Source: Pseudoscardovia suis
GTDB lineage: Bacteria > Actinomycetota > Actinomycetes > Actinomycetales > Bifidobacteriaceae
Assembly (NCBI RefSeq): GCF_002797875.1
Contig: NZ_PGFC01000001.1
Span: 434,001 to 498,000 of the forward strand
Direction: 5' to 3'
DNA: 64,000 bases
Shown here one piece after another: positions 20,409-29,796 of the stretch (its first letter is position 1; the number at the start of each line of letters is the position of its first letter). Under the pieces are notes generated by a model. It ran no database searches and had not been told where the DNA came from. It saw only the letters and a program-made list of their open reading frames with translations. A program made the position numbers and the translations under genes.

Positions 20409-20569
20409 GGCGTGGCCGAACCCTTCCATCGTATCGGAGGAACGTTGTTTGAAGACTTTGTGTGTCGGCAGGTGGATGGGGTGTCGACGGGCGTGTATGT
20501 CGGTGTTTCGCACTATTGTGTGATAGGTCACATGGAGTGGCCGCCTCATAATTCTTCGAAAGGCGTGCT

Positions 20570-21571
20570 ATGACATCACTCACAGCGCAGGATGGCGCTG
20601 ACATCGAGTCCCAACTGATCGGCAAGAGCGTGGTGACGCTTGATGATCTGACGACCGATCAGATTTCTCTTCTTCTGCGCAAAGGCAATTACATCGAACA
20701 CAACATGGCGAAGGTGCGGCACGCTTGCGATGGCCGCATCCTCGCCACTCTTTTCTATGAGCCGTCCACGCGCACGCGCCTGAGCTTCGAGACGGCCATG
20801 CTGCGCCTGGGCGGGCACGTCATCGGTTTCTCCAACGCGCAGAACTCCTCGGTGTCCAAGGGTGAGACAATTTCGGACACCGTGCGCGTCGTTTCGAATT
20901 TCGCCGACATCATCGCCATGCGCCACCCCAAGGAGGGCGCGGCTCTCGTCGCCGCCCACGCGGCGGACGTTCCCGTTATCAACGGCGGTGACGGCGGCCA
21001 CATGCATCCCACGCAGACGCTCGCCGACCTATTCACCATCCAGGCACGCTTCGGTCGCATCACCAACCTCGTCGTGGGATTGTGCGGCGACCTGATGTTC
21101 GGCCGCACCGTGCATTCGCTCATCGAGACGCTGTGTCGTTTCGGCAATGTGCATTTCGTGCTCATCAGCCCCGACGAACTCAAGACCCCGCGGTACGTGA
21201 TCGACCGCATCGAGGCGTCCGGCACCTGCAGCTACGAGGAAGTGCACGACCTGCAGGACGCCATCGGCAAGCTCGACGTGTTGTACATGACGCGCGTGCA
21301 GAAGGAACGCTTCTTCAACGAGGACGACTACTTGCGCCTGCGCGACACCTACATCCTCGACCCGGCGAAGATGAAGCTCGCCAAGCCCACGATGGCCGTG
21401 CTCCATCCGCTGCCGCGAGTCAACGAAATCAGCTTCGACGTGGATTCCGATCCTCGCGCCGCCTACTTCGAGCAGGTGCGGCGCGGCATGCTCATGCGCA
21501 TGGCGTTGGAAAGCTCCCTGCTGGGCGACAGGCTGCCCGGCTTCGACGAGACCGAGGAGGTCGCTGCCTGA
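20570..21571 (+). CDS. pyrB: Aspartate carbamoyltransferase catalytic chain
   Basis: First committed step of UMP synthesis: carbamoyl phosphate plus aspartate to carbamoyl aspartate. 333 residues. The carbamoyl-phosphate site is YEPSTRTRLSFE, and HPLPRVNEI near the C-terminus is the usual family motif. ATG 20570 follows GAAAGG. It is followed after one base by pyrI, with which it should form the allosteric holoenzyme. Confidence 0.96.
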   Translation: MTSLTAQDGADIESQLIGKSVVTLDDLTTDQISLLLRKGNYIEHNMAKVRHACDGRILATLFYEPSTRTRLSFETAMLRLGGHVIGFSNAQNSSVSKGETISDTVRVVSNFADIIAMRHPKEGAALVAAHAADVPVINGGDGGHMHPTQTLADLFTIQARFGRITNLVVGLCGDLMFGRTVHSLIETLCRFGNVHFVLISPDELKTPRYVIDRIEASGTCSYEEVHDLQDAIGKLDVLYMTRVQKERFFNEDDYLRLRDTYILDPAKMKLAKPTMAVLHPLPRVNEISFDVDSDPRAAYFEQVRRGMLMRMALESSLLGDRLPGFDETEEVAA

Positions 21572-21572
21572 C

Positions 21573-22001
21573 ATGGAAGTTACAAGCCTCAACAACGGAA
21601 TCATCATCGACCACGTGCCCGCGGGCACAGCGCTCAAGGTGCTGCAATACATCCACGTGGATCCCTCGCGCACCAAGATCGCGCTCATCATGAACGCCGA
21701 TTCGCACCGCTACGGCACGAAGGACATCATCAAGATCGAAGGCATGGACTTCGCCGACCTCGACCTGCATGTGCTCGGCCTCGTGGCGCCCAACGCCACC
21801 GTCGGCATCGTGCGCGACGGCAGCATCGTCAAGAAGCTCACCCCCACACTGCCCGAGCACGTGGAAGGCGTGATCCGCTGCCCCAATCCGCGGTGCGTCA
21901 CCTCCACGGAGCGCGACATCAAGCAAGGATTTCATCTGGTGACGCTCAACGGACACCAGGAGTACCGCTGCGACTACTGCGATGAGGAGGCAAAGCTGTG
22001 A
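21573..22001 (+). CDS. pyrI: Aspartate carbamoyltransferase regulatory chain
   Basis: 142-residue regulatory subunit that binds nucleotides and clamps PyrB trimers. The C-terminal zinc site is complete: CPNPRC (C-x4-C) and CDYC (C-x2-C). Its last four bases (GTGA) overlap the GTG start of pyrC, so the genes are translationally coupled. Confidence 0.95.
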   Translation: MEVTSLNNGIIIDHVPAGTALKVLQYIHVDPSRTKIALIMNADSHRYGTKDIIKIEGMDFADLDLHVLGLVAPNATVGIVRDGSIVKKLTPTLPEHVEGVIRCPNPRCVTSTERDIKQGFHLVTLNGHQEYRCDYCDEEAKL

Positions 22002-23539
22002 GCGCCGCTGCCCAAGGACCCCGCACGGTGCTGCTGCACAACGTCACGCTGTGGAGCGGTTGGAGACGCAAGGATTCCGCTCTGCCCGTGGCGGTGGATG
22101 TGATCGCCCCGCTGGCCGAATCCGCCATCGCCGAACGCCCGTTGGCGGCAGGGGAGCCCGGTGGCGCGCCCGTGAGGGTCGATTGCACCGGCATGATGCT
22201 GGTGCCGGGCTTCGCCGACCCCCACGTGCACTTCCGCGATCCCGGCCAGACGCACAAGGAGACGATGGTCACCGGATGCGCCGCCGCAGTGTCGGGAGGC
22301 TACACGAGCGTGCTCATCATGCCCAACACCGTGCCCGCGCTCGATGGGGCGCGCATCGATCCGGCAGATCCCAGGGCACAGCAGCTGCACGGCTATGACT
22401 CCGCGCTCGACTATCTCGAGCATTACGAGCAGGCCAACGGCGTGACGCTGCCGGTCCGCTATGCGCTGTGCGCGGCGGCGTCCCGCGACCGTGAGGGCGG
22501 CCAGCCCAGCCGGATCGAGGACTGGCGCCATGCGCTGGCGACCGTCGGCACGCCCGGTTTCGCGCATCCCGTGGTCGCCGTGAGCGACGACGGCGCCGCG
22601 GTGCCTGACGCTTTGCTCGACGACGTGGCGCGCATGTGCCTGGAGGCAGGGGTGCCGTTCATCGACCATTGCGAGCATCATGACTCGGGCATCATGAACG
22701 AAGGCGCAACCTCGCGCCGCCTGGGCGTGCCAGGCATCGCAGAGCAGACGGAGACGACGATCATCGCCCGCGACATCGACCTGGCCCGCCGCACCGGCTG
22801 CCACGTGCATCTGCAGCATGTCAGCTGCGCCGCCTCGTTCGATCTGATCCGCCGTGCGAAGGACGAGGGCCTGCCGGTCACCTGCGAAACCGCGCCGCAC
22901 TACCTCGCCTTGGACGACACCGCGGTCGAACGCATGGACACGATGGCCAAGATGAACCCGCCGCTGCGCAGCGAAGCCAATAAATTCGCCACCCGCAAGG
23001 CCGTGGCGGACGGCACCGTGGACCTGATCGCCACCGACCACGCGCCCCACACGCTGCGCGAGAAGTCGGAAGGCCTGCTCAAGGCGCCCAACGGCATCAT
23101 CGGTTTGGAAACCGCCTACGGCGTGTGCCGTGACGTGCTTGTGGCTGGCGGCTACATCAGCGATGACCGTCTCATCACGCTGATGGGCGTCAACCCCAGC
23201 ATCGTGATGGGCAATGCGGTGAGTTCCCTCAGCGCTTCCGACCTGTCACAGCCGCAGGGTCCCGGCGCTGCCCCGGTGCTCGACCTGACCCGGCTGGCAG
23301 CCGGAGCCGACACCTCGAGCGCCTTCCATTACCTGCGCGACGGCAAGGCTTACGCGGCCGGCGCCGAAAGCCCAGCGAACCAGCGCGATTACACGCTCGT
23401 CGACATGCACCGTGAATGGACCGTGGACCCCGGCGCCTTCCACTCGAAGGCACGCAACACGCCGTTCGCCGGCATGCGCCTCGCCGGGCGCCCCGTGGCT
23501 ACGCTGGTGGGCGGACGCATCGTGTTCACGCGCATCTGA
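21998..23539 (+). CDS. pyrC: Dihydroorotase
   Basis: Zinc amidohydrolase that cyclises carbamoyl aspartate to dihydroorotate. 513 residues, somewhat longer than the 420-450 usual for type I enzymes because of Ala/Gly-rich loops, including one near residues 410-440. The metal-binding HVH is in DPHVHFRDPGQTHKE, and ATDHAPHT carries the catalytic aspartate. It starts at GTG 21998 inside the pyrI stop. Confidence 0.95.
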   Translation: MSAAAQGPRTVLLHNVTLWSGWRRKDSALPVAVDVIAPLAESAIAERPLAAGEPGGAPVRVDCTGMMLVPGFADPHVHFRDPGQTHKETMVTGCAAAVSGGYTSVLIMPNTVPALDGARIDPADPRAQQLHGYDSALDYLEHYEQANGVTLPVRYALCAAASRDREGGQPSRIEDWRHALATVGTPGFAHPVVAVSDDGAAVPDALLDDVARMCLEAGVPFIDHCEHHDSGIMNEGATSRRLGVPGIAEQTETTIIARDIDLARRTGCHVHLQHVSCAASFDLIRRAKDEGLPVTCETAPHYLALDDTAVERMDTMAKMNPPLRSEANKFATRKAVADGTVDLIATDHAPHTLREKSEGLLKAPNGIIGLETAYGVCRDVLVAGGYISDDRLITLMGVNPSIVMGNAVSSLSASDLSQPQGPGAAPVLDLTRLAAGADTSSAFHYLRDGKAYAAGAESPANQRDYTLVDMHREWTVDPGAFHSKARNTPFAGMRLAGRPVATLVGGRIVFTRI

Positions 23540-23662
23540 GCGTGCAGCCTGCGCGCACAGCCTGCGCGAAACATTGCGAAACATTCACAGCGCATAATCA
23601 CAAGGTCGCCGCCTCTCCCGCAAGGGAACCGATACTGGGCGGCGGCGCATAAAAGGAGTGGC

Positions 23663-24691
23663 ATGGACAAGCTCATCGAAGCCATCGAACGAACCGGGAA
23701 CCCGAGCGTCGTGGGGCTCGACCCCAAGCCGGCGCTCATCCCCGCGCCGGTGCTCGACGCCGCACGCGCCGACAACCCCGAGTCCCGTTCGCTCGCCCTC
23801 GCCGCCGCCTACCGAGCCTTCAACAAGGCCGTCGTGGACGCGGTGACGGACATCGTCCCGGCGGTCAAGCCGCAGATTGCAATGTACGAGGCGCTCGGCC
23901 CCGCCGGCGTGCAGCTGTATTGCGACACCTGCGCCTATGCGGCGTCTCGCGGGCTGTATGTGCTGGGTGACGTCAAGCGCGGCGACATCGGCAGCACCGC
24001 AGCGCAGTACGCTGCTCACTTGGGCGGTGTGCCGGATGTGCCCGAATGGGATGACGGCTTCGGCTCCGCGCCCGAGGACCCGTGGCATGAGGACGCCATC
24101 ACCGTGAACCCCTACCTGGGCTCCGACGGCATCCTGCCGTTCGTGGACGTTGCGCAGGCCGCCGACAAGGATGTGTTCGTGCTCGTGCGCACATCCAACC
24201 CCTCAAGCTCACAACTGCAGACCGTCGCGACCGCCGCAGGCGACGCCACGGTGGGCGAGCTCGTCGCGCAGCTGGCAGAGGAGTGGGGCAAGGGCACCAT
24301 CGGATCCCACGGATACTCCCGCGTGGGAGCGGTCGTGGGCGCCACCCATCCCGAGGAAGGCGCCGCACTGCGCCGCCTCATGCCGCACACGTTCTTCCTC
24401 GTGCCCGGTTACGGCGCACAAGGCGGCACCGCGGCGGACGTGGCGCACATGTTCGACGAGCACGGCTCCGGCGCCATCGTCAATTCGTCCCGCGGCATCA
24501 TCGCCGCGTGGAAGAAGGATCCGCAGGCCTCCCGCTTCGACGCCGACGCGTTCGAATCACCGCGCAGCATGGCGCAGTCCGAAGCCATCCACGACGACGC
24601 AGCCGAAGCGCTGGACCTCGTGGGCACGGCAGCCGCACGCGCGGCGCAAGCCATGAGGGACGACATCGCCTCGGCACTGGCCAACCGCTGA
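23663..24691 (+). CDS. pyrF: Orotidine 5'-phosphate decarboxylase
   Basis: Last step to UMP. At 342 residues it is of the longer (type 2) form found in actinobacteria. The catalytic Lys/Asp array is in LGDVKRGDIGST. ATG 23663 follows AAAAGGAG. A 123-nt gap after pyrC contains short duplications (CAGCCTGCGCG twice, CGAAACATT twice), so an internal promoter is possible. Confidence 0.95.
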   Translation: MDKLIEAIERTGNPSVVGLDPKPALIPAPVLDAARADNPESRSLALAAAYRAFNKAVVDAVTDIVPAVKPQIAMYEALGPAGVQLYCDTCAYAASRGLYVLGDVKRGDIGSTAAQYAAHLGGVPDVPEWDDGFGSAPEDPWHEDAITVNPYLGSDGILPFVDVAQAADKDVFVLVRTSNPSSSQLQTVATAAGDATVGELVAQLAEEWGKGTIGSHGYSRVGAVVGATHPEEGAALRRLMPHTFFLVPGYGAQGGTAADVAHMFDEHGSGAIVNSSRGIIAAWKKDPQASRFDADAFESPRSMAQSEAIHDDAAEALDLVGTAAARAAQAMRDDIASALANR

Positions 24692-24828
24692 CCGCTGGCA
24701 TGCGGGATTCGGCTGACGTCCCTGACGCCAACCGACAGGTCCGCAAGCCAGTCCAATCCATCCGACATCTGATCCATCCAACTTCCAATCCACCCATCCC
24801 CACACCCACCAGACACCAAGGAGAACGC

Positions 24829-25659
24829 ATGAGCGAGTTCACGCCCACGTATGTCCCGTCGCGGCGTCCGGCACGGGTGGTCGAATGCCAGGAACTCACC
24901 GACGGCGTGGTACGCCTCGCCCTGCGTGACTCCTACATCGCCCGCCATGCCAAACCCGCCCAGTTCGTCAACCTCTATACGAAGAACGCGCAGAGGCTCT
25001 CGCCCCGTCCCTTCGGCGTGTGTGAAGTGGACGGCGACGTGTTCACGCTCATGTTCGCGGTCGTGGGCAAGGGCACCGAGGAATTCCGTCACCTGCGTCC
25101 CGGCGACACGGTGGACGTGCTCGGGCCCCTCGGCCACGGCTTCAACCTGCGCGAGGACGCCGACTACCTGCTCGTCGGTGGCGGCCTGGGCGTGCCGCCG
25201 CTCATCCGCGCCGCACAGGAACTGAGCGGTCACGAAGGCTCCACGTCCACGGTGCTGTTCGGCTACCGCAACGTGCATTTCGCCGACGCCTATGCCTCCC
25301 GTTACGCCACGCAACTGCAGTCCATCGACGAATCCGAAGGCAATGTGATCACGCTGCTCGACCGCTGGGCGTCGCAGCATGGCGTTGCTGCAGACGCGGA
25401 TGGCGCGTTGAGGCCGGCGGCGCAGGGGCGTCGCACGGTGATTCTCACCTGCGGACCGTTGGGCATGATGAAGGCCGTCTCCGCCTGGGCGCGTGAGCAT
25501 GGTCTCACAGTGCAGGCAAGCCTTGAGGCGCGCATGGGGTGTGGTTTCGGCACCTGCGTCGTGTGCACGGTGCACACGACCCGCGGAATCTTGAAGACCT
25601 GCGTGGATGGCCCGGTGTTCGACACCGCGCAACTGGAAGGATGGGAGGCAGCACGATGA
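24829..25659 (+). CDS. pyrK: Dihydroorotate dehydrogenase electron-transfer subunit
   Basis: FAD and 2Fe-2S partner of class 1B PyrD that passes electrons to NAD+. 276 residues from ATG 24829, chosen for the AAGGAG just upstream; the reading frame is open into pyrF but that part is antifunctional. The flavin motif is LSPRPFGV, the nucleotide-binding stretch LVGGGLGVPPL, and the iron-sulphur cysteines lie in MGCGFGTCVVC followed by LKTC. It shares ATGA with pyrD. Confidence 0.95.
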   Translation: MSEFTPTYVPSRRPARVVECQELTDGVVRLALRDSYIARHAKPAQFVNLYTKNAQRLSPRPFGVCEVDGDVFTLMFAVVGKGTEEFRHLRPGDTVDVLGPLGHGFNLREDADYLLVGGGLGVPPLIRAAQELSGHEGSTSTVLFGYRNVHFADAYASRYATQLQSIDESEGNVITLLDRWASQHGVAADADGALRPAAQGRRTVILTCGPLGMMKAVSAWAREHGLTVQASLEARMGCGFGTCVVCTVHTTRGILKTCVDGPVFDTAQLEGWEAAR

Positions 25660-26729
25660 GCGAACGGACGAATGCCGCGGCAACCGCGGATGCACAGACC
25701 GTGGCGCAAGCGTCAGCGCAGGGCACGGTGCGCGACTCGGCACAGGCACATGGTCTGGCGCAGGCAGCGCAGGTCGGCGAGCCCGGCCAGCTGCCGTGCA
25801 ACTTCGACGCTACGCGCACATTCCAATGGCACCACAAGACCGTTGTCGCGGGGGTCGAATGGAAGAACCCGGTGGGCACAGCCTCCGGCACGTTCAACTT
25901 CGACGCCGTGCGCTGGTTCTACGACGTGAGCCAGATGGGCGCCGTCACCACGAAGGGCGTTTCGCCCGTGCCGTGGGAAGGCAATCCCGTGCCGCGCACC
26001 GCCGAGACGCCGGCGGGTTCCGTTAACTCCGTGGGCCTGCAGAACCCTGGCATCGACGATTACCTCGTCAACGACCTGCCGCGCATCAAAGCGACGGGCG
26101 CCACCGTCATCACCAACGTCGCCGGGCATTCCGACGATGATTACGCACAGGTCGTCACGAAGCTGGCCGACCACGAGTCCGACATGCTCGAAATCAACGT
26201 CAGCTGCCCCAACGTGTCGGCGGACGGGCTGTCCACCGGCACTGACCCGGTGGCGCTCAAGCGCCTCATCAAGCGCCTGCGCCCGCTCACCGACAAGCCG
26301 ATGATCGTCAAGCTCACCCCGAACGTCACCGACATCCGGCCTATTGCTGAGGCGTGCATCGAAGGCGGCGCCGACGCGCTGTCGATGATTAACACGTTCG
26401 TGGGCATGCGCTTCGACATCCGCACCGGCAAGCCGATCCTGGCCAACATCACCGGCGGTGTCTCCGGCCCGTGCGTGCATCCGATGGCGCTGGCGTTCGT
26501 TTACAAGACGCGCCAGGCGTTCCCCGAGATTCCGATCATCGGCATCGGCGGCATCTCCACCGGCGAGGACGCCCTCGAGTTCCTGTATGCTGGGGCGAAC
26601 GCCGTCGAGGTGGGTTCCGCGGCTCTGGCGGACCCGGTGGCGCCGTTGCGCATCGCCACCGAACTCGACGCTTTGCTTGACAAGAGGCCGGAACTGGCCC
26701 AAGCCCTGGAGGAGGGACGCACATGGTAG
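25656..26729 (+). CDS. pyrD: Dihydroorotate dehydrogenase, class 1B catalytic subunit
   Basis: Oxidises dihydroorotate to orotate using FMN and, through PyrK, NAD+. 357 residues from ATG 25656 (4-bp overlap with pyrK). The first 45 or so residues are an Ala/Gln-rich extension absent from most PyrD proteins. The barrel carries the class 1 catalytic cysteine in [11 protein letters not shown], and the phosphate site is [16 protein letters not shown]. Only class 1B enzymes need PyrK, which agrees with the neighbour. Confidence 0.94.
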   Translation: MSERTNAAATADAQTVAQASAQGTVRDSAQAHGLAQAAQVGEPGQLPCNFDATRTFQWHHKTVVAGVEWKNPVGTASGTFNFDAVRWFYDVSQMGAVTTKGVSPVPWEGNPVPRTAETPAGSVNSVGLQNPGIDDYLVNDLPRIKATGATVITNVAGHSDDDYAQVVTKLADHESDMLEINVSCPNVSADGLSTGTDPVALKRLIKRLRPLTDKPMIVKLTPNVTDIRPIAEACIEGGADALSMINTFVGMRFDIRTGKPILANITGGVSGPCVHPMALAFVYKTRQAFPEIPIIGIGGISTGEDALEFLYAGANAVEVGSAALADPVAPLRIATELDALLDKRPELAQALEEGRTW

Positions 26730-27493
26730 ACAATGCACACATGAACGCCGCGTCAACGGTTTCAGCGGAGGCAGCATCGGTGGATGCGGCGGCGGCGAAC
26801 GCAGCGCCGTCGCATGAGGAATTCACGCAATTCCTGCTGGAATGCGGAGCGTTGAAGTTCGGTTCGTTCACATTGAAGTCAGGACGTCAGTCGCCGTACT
26901 TCATCAACGCCGGTTCGTTCAACGACGGCACGCGCATCGCACGGCTCGGTGAATACTATGCCGCCACGATCGCCGCAGCCCAGGCCGCCGGCGTGTTGCC
27001 CGCGCACATCGACACGGTGTTCGGCCCCGCTTACAAGGGCATTCCGCTGGCTGTGAGCACCTCGATGGCACTCGCCGCCCGTCACGGGCAGAACGTGGGC
27101 TACACCTTCGACCGCAAGGAGAAGAAGGACCATGGCGACGGCGGCATGTTCGTCGGCACCCAGCTCACGGACGGCATGAGCGTGCTCATGGTGGACGACG
27201 TGATGACCGCTGGCACCGCGGTGCGCGAGGTCGTGCCGAAGCTGCGCGCCGCCGCCGACGTGAACATCGTGGGCCTTGTGCTCTCTGTGGACCGCATGGA
27301 GAAGACGAAGGATTCCGACCAGTCCGCCGTGCAGGCAGTGCACGAGGAGTTCGGGTTCCCTGTGCTCGCTATCGCGAACGTTCGCGAGATTTTCGCCGCC
27401 GCCGGGAAGCTCTCCGCCGCCGATGGCACGCCGCTCATTGACGATTCCATCAAGGCCGCCGCCAAGGAGTACCTGGAGAAGTACGGGGCGTAG
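26723..27493 (+). CDS. pyrE: Orotate phosphoribosyltransferase
   Basis: Joins orotate and PRPP to give OMP. 256 residues, including about 30 Ala-rich N-terminal residues beyond the usual start. The PRPP motif [16 protein letters not shown] is intact. ATG 26723 overlaps the pyrD stop by 7 bases with GGAGGG upstream; ATG 26741 is an alternative. It is the last pyr gene, and its terminator is the first hairpin unit of a long tandem array. Confidence 0.95.
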   Translation: MVDNAHMNAASTVSAEAASVDAAAANAAPSHEEFTQFLLECGALKFGSFTLKSGRQSPYFINAGSFNDGTRIARLGEYYAATIAAAQAAGVLPAHIDTVFGPAYKGIPLAVSTSMALAARHGQNVGYTFDRKEKKDHGDGGMFVGTQLTDGMSVLMVDDVMTAGTAVREVVPKLRAAADVNIVGLVLSVDRMEKTKDSDQSAVQAVHEEFGFPVLAIANVREIFAAAGKLSAADGTPLIDDSIKAAAKEYLEKYGA

Positions 27494-27520
27494 CCGGCTG
27501 TACGGTCCATCCCCGTCATC

Positions 27521-28430
27521 CCCTCCGCCGAGGGTGCATGTTTGTGCGCCCTCGGCGGGGATTGTTTTTCTCCAGTGGCCGTCGCGGCGCCTAATTCCTG
27601 CCGCGCGGTGCCTAATTCCTGCCGGGGACACCTAACCGCTGCCGAGGGTGCAGGAATGCACACCCTCGGTGAGCAATACCTCTCGCCAGCGGATGCCAGA
27701 GGCCCCAATCTCCGCCGAGGGTGCAAGGTCGTGCACGCTCGGCAGGGTTATCCCTCTCCAGCAGCTGCCAGGGGAACCTAATCCTTGTCGAAGGCGCAAG
27801 ATTGTGCACCCTTGGCATGGATTACCCCTCGCCAGCAAACTCTGGAGGCGTCCAATCCCTGCCGAAGGTGCAAGCTTGTGCGTCCTCGGCAGGGGTTATC
27901 CCTCGCCAGCAAGCTCTGGATGCGTCCAATCCCTGCCGAAGGTGTAGGATTGTGCACCCTTGGCAGGGGATGCCTAGCCTCGGCAGGTGCCGAAGGCGCC
28001 TAACCCCTGCTGAGGGTGCAAGATTGTGCGCCCTCGGTGGGGAATACCGCGGCCTGTGAAGGGCGATGTCTGCTTAATCCCTGTCCAGGGTGCAGGATTG
28101 CGCGCCCTCGGCGGGCAATGCCTCTCATCAGCAGTTGCCAGGATCAGTCAATTCTTGCCGAGGGCGCAAGGTCGTGCGCCTTCCGCGGGGTTATTCCTCT
28201 CCAGCAGCTGTCAGGGGCGCCTAATCCTCGTCGAAGGCGCAAGATTGTGCACCCCTGGCATGGATTACCCCTCGCCAGCAAGCTTTGGAGACGTCCAATC
28301 CCTGCCGAAGGCGCAAGGTCGTGTGCCTTCGGCGGGGAATACCGCGGTCGGCGAAGGGCAATGTCCACTTAATCTCTGCCGAAGGTGCAGGATTGTGCGC
28401 CCTCGGCGGGGGAATACCGCGGTCAGCGGT
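27521..28430 (+). repeat. Hairpin tandem array 1 (12 units, 73-74 bp period)
   Basis: Twelve degenerate units; the GCCGA-type left arm begins at 27527, 27641, 27714, 27787, 27861, 27935, 28009, 28083, 28157, 28230, 28304 and 28378, so all steps after the first are 73 or 74 bp. Core of a unit: left arm like GCCGAGGGTGCA, 6-nt loop (AGATTG, GGATTG, AGGTCG), right arm TGCACCCTCGGC. The stem can extend outward through AATCCC/GGGATT. About 30 bp of less conserved spacer follows. Units 3-4 are nearly identical in sequence to units 9-10, showing block duplication. Between units 1 and 2 a 21-bp piece of spacer (CCTAATTCCTGCC) is repeated about three times. ORFs reading through it are not genes: 74 is not divisible by three, so the frame rotates with each unit. 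Confidence 0.9.
27525..27569 (+). terminator. pyrE terminator, also first unit of hairpin array 1
   Basis: CCGCCGAGGGTGCA (27525-27538) pairs with TGCGCCCTCGGCGG (27545-27558) around loop TGTTTG, and a T-run (TTGTTTTT) follows. It has the same arms and loop as the 11 array units downstream, but it is the only one of them with a T-run. Confidence 0.85.
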
Positions 28431-28885
28431 CGGGGATGACGCTGATGCCTGCATCTGTCGCTGGAGCACACGACACGCCGGTCGGACCTGTTGTTCGAGG
28501 AATGTGAATTCCTTCCGCAACGGGTCCGGTCGGTTCGTTTTTGGCGGAAACCTTGGAATTTCAGGCGCGACGGTCGGCAAAAACACCCACTTAAAAACCC
28601 TCGAACGTTCGAGGGAACGTTTGATAATCTTGCGCTGTTCGCTACGTCGTGGTAACTTAACTGATGTAAGGGCCAGACGGTCACGCAAGCATTGACGCTT
28701 GAGCAATCGAACGGCCTTGGGAAGACACAATTGGAACCAGCCCATGACATACATGGAAACGTTCCCGCGTCGGAAGAGCGCGGGGCGGCGCCGATCGTGA
28801 TTGAGGCCACGAGAAGCGCAACGAGGCGACGGCAGCGTCGGAAACGCAGCCAGTGCCTCGGTGGCAAACGGAAAGGGATAGCGCC
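28431..28885. other. Intergenic region before first Sel1 gene
   Basis: About 455 bp with no supported gene. It contains a perfect 18-bp palindrome (28598-28615) beside a GATAAT -10-like element and is probably the promoter region of the gene at 28886. Confidence 0.5.
28598..28628 (+). promoter_or_regulatory. Palindromic operator over a putative promoter
   Basis: CCCTCGAACGTTCGAGGG is a perfect 18-bp palindrome (28598-28615). GATAAT at 28623-28628 would be the -10 box, which places the palindrome at the -35 position. It resembles a LexA box with its 4-bp centre missing, so LexA binding is doubtful; another repressor is as likely. Confidence 0.45.
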
Positions 28886-29422
28886 ATGAACAGCAACACT
28901 CTCACTACCAAACTTAAACAGGACACGACTTCCGCCTTTGCCCCCGCCAACCCAGTCGCCACCGCTGTTTCTGTGGCGCCAGCGGTTGTTTCGGCAGACG
29001 CGGACGCGCAGGACGAGCTCGGCATCGTCGCCGGGCACAAGGGCTATCAGTTCGCGCAAGGGCAGTGGTACCGCGATGGAGTGGCGGTTGACTGCGATGC
29101 GAATGTGGCTTTGCGTGATGTGCGCACCGCTGCGAACGGCGGCGACCCGGTTGCCATGATCAGCCTCGGACGGTGGTACTCGTTCGTCAGCGCATCCGTG
29201 CACAGCGGCCTCAACCGAGCTATTGATTGGTTCCTGCGCGCTGCGCAGAAGGGCATTGCTCTGGGCTATCTGCTTGCCGGTCAGCTTTTCGCCGCAAGCG
29301 GCAACAACGAGTGGGCCGCCCGCAGCTTCCGTGAAGCATCCGCGCAAGGCATTTCCAGCGCTGATACGTGCTTGGAGGAGCTGCTTGTCGCGCATCCGAT
29401 GCTGCGCCTCAAGCTTGACTGA
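28886..29422 (+). CDS. Sel1-repeat-like protein
   Basis: 178 residues from ATG 28886 after GGAAAGGGA. Residues 1-40 are Ala/Val/Thr-rich and probably unstructured. From about residue 75 the sequence follows Sel1/TPR-like helix pairs (GGDPVAMISLGRWYS, then AIDWFLRAAQKGIALGYLLAG, then WAARSFREASAQGIS). No signal peptide is seen, so it is probably cytosolic. Sel1 proteins usually serve as scaffolds; no partner can be named. A second Sel1-type gene lies 375 bp downstream in the same direction but behind its own promoter. Confidence 0.7.
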   Translation: MNSNTLTTKLKQDTTSAFAPANPVATAVSVAPAVVSADADAQDELGIVAGHKGYQFAQGQWYRDGVAVDCDANVALRDVRTAANGGDPVAMISLGRWYSFVSASVHSGLNRAIDWFLRAAQKGIALGYLLAGQLFAASGNNEWAARSFREASAQGISSADTCLEELLVAHPMLRLKLD

Positions 29423-29469
29423 GGTTTAGCCGCGGCATTGGCGCTGCGGCATTGGCGACATCGGTTTAC

Positions 29470-29518
29470 AAGCCCATGTGCAGGTTTTGAGTGATACACC
29501 TGCACATGGGCTTTTGTT
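29470..29518 (+). terminator. Terminator of first Sel1 gene
   Basis: Perfect 16-bp stem, AAGCCCATGTGCAGGT (29470-29485) with ACCTGCACATGGGCTT (29498-29513), 12-nt loop, then TTGTTG. Just upstream, GCGGCATTGGCG is tandemly duplicated. Confidence 0.9.
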
Positions 29519-29645
29519 GTGCCGGGTGGGGAGTGTGTGTATGCCTGACCTGGTGTGCGTCGTGGCGGATGGCGTGTAGACGCGTTCCCGGCGTGCTGTG
29601 TTGCATTGTGGGACCTATGCCATCTGCAACAGCTACGCTCACGGC

Positions 29646-29671
29646 ATACTTCGAACATATGTTCGAAGTAT
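29646..29671 (+). promoter_or_regulatory. LexA (SOS) box
   Basis: Perfect 26-bp palindrome whose core is TCGAACATATGTTCGA, matching the Gram-positive/actinobacterial LexA operator CGAAC-N4-GTTCG. It is followed at once by TATGGTAATG, a possible -10 region, and lies about 125 bp upstream of the gene starting at 29797. Confidence 0.85.
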
Positions 29672-29796
29672 GGTAATGTATATATACCTATCCATCTGTG
29701 GCGAGGAACCGCAGGCAAGCCCTTGTGCCTCCAGTCGTTTCGCCTTATATTGCAAGCGTTGACCCGGCACACAAGCACCATGAAGGCGGTGAACCT

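Noticed and set aside
27373..27388. CGCGAACGTTCGCG palindrome as a second LexA site
   Set aside because: It lies inside pyrE coding sequence and lacks the 4-bp centre of the LexA box.
27542..28439. Chains of ORFs with repeated motifs (such as IPAEGA, CRRCRIVHP) through array 1
   Set aside because: The peptide repeats come from the DNA repeats. The 74-bp unit shifts frame each time, there are no ribosome sites, and similar peptides appear on both strands.
28692..28889. 65-codon ORF overlapping the start of the first Sel1 gene
   Set aside because: Basic, low-complexity translation and no ribosome site; it ends just inside the real gene.
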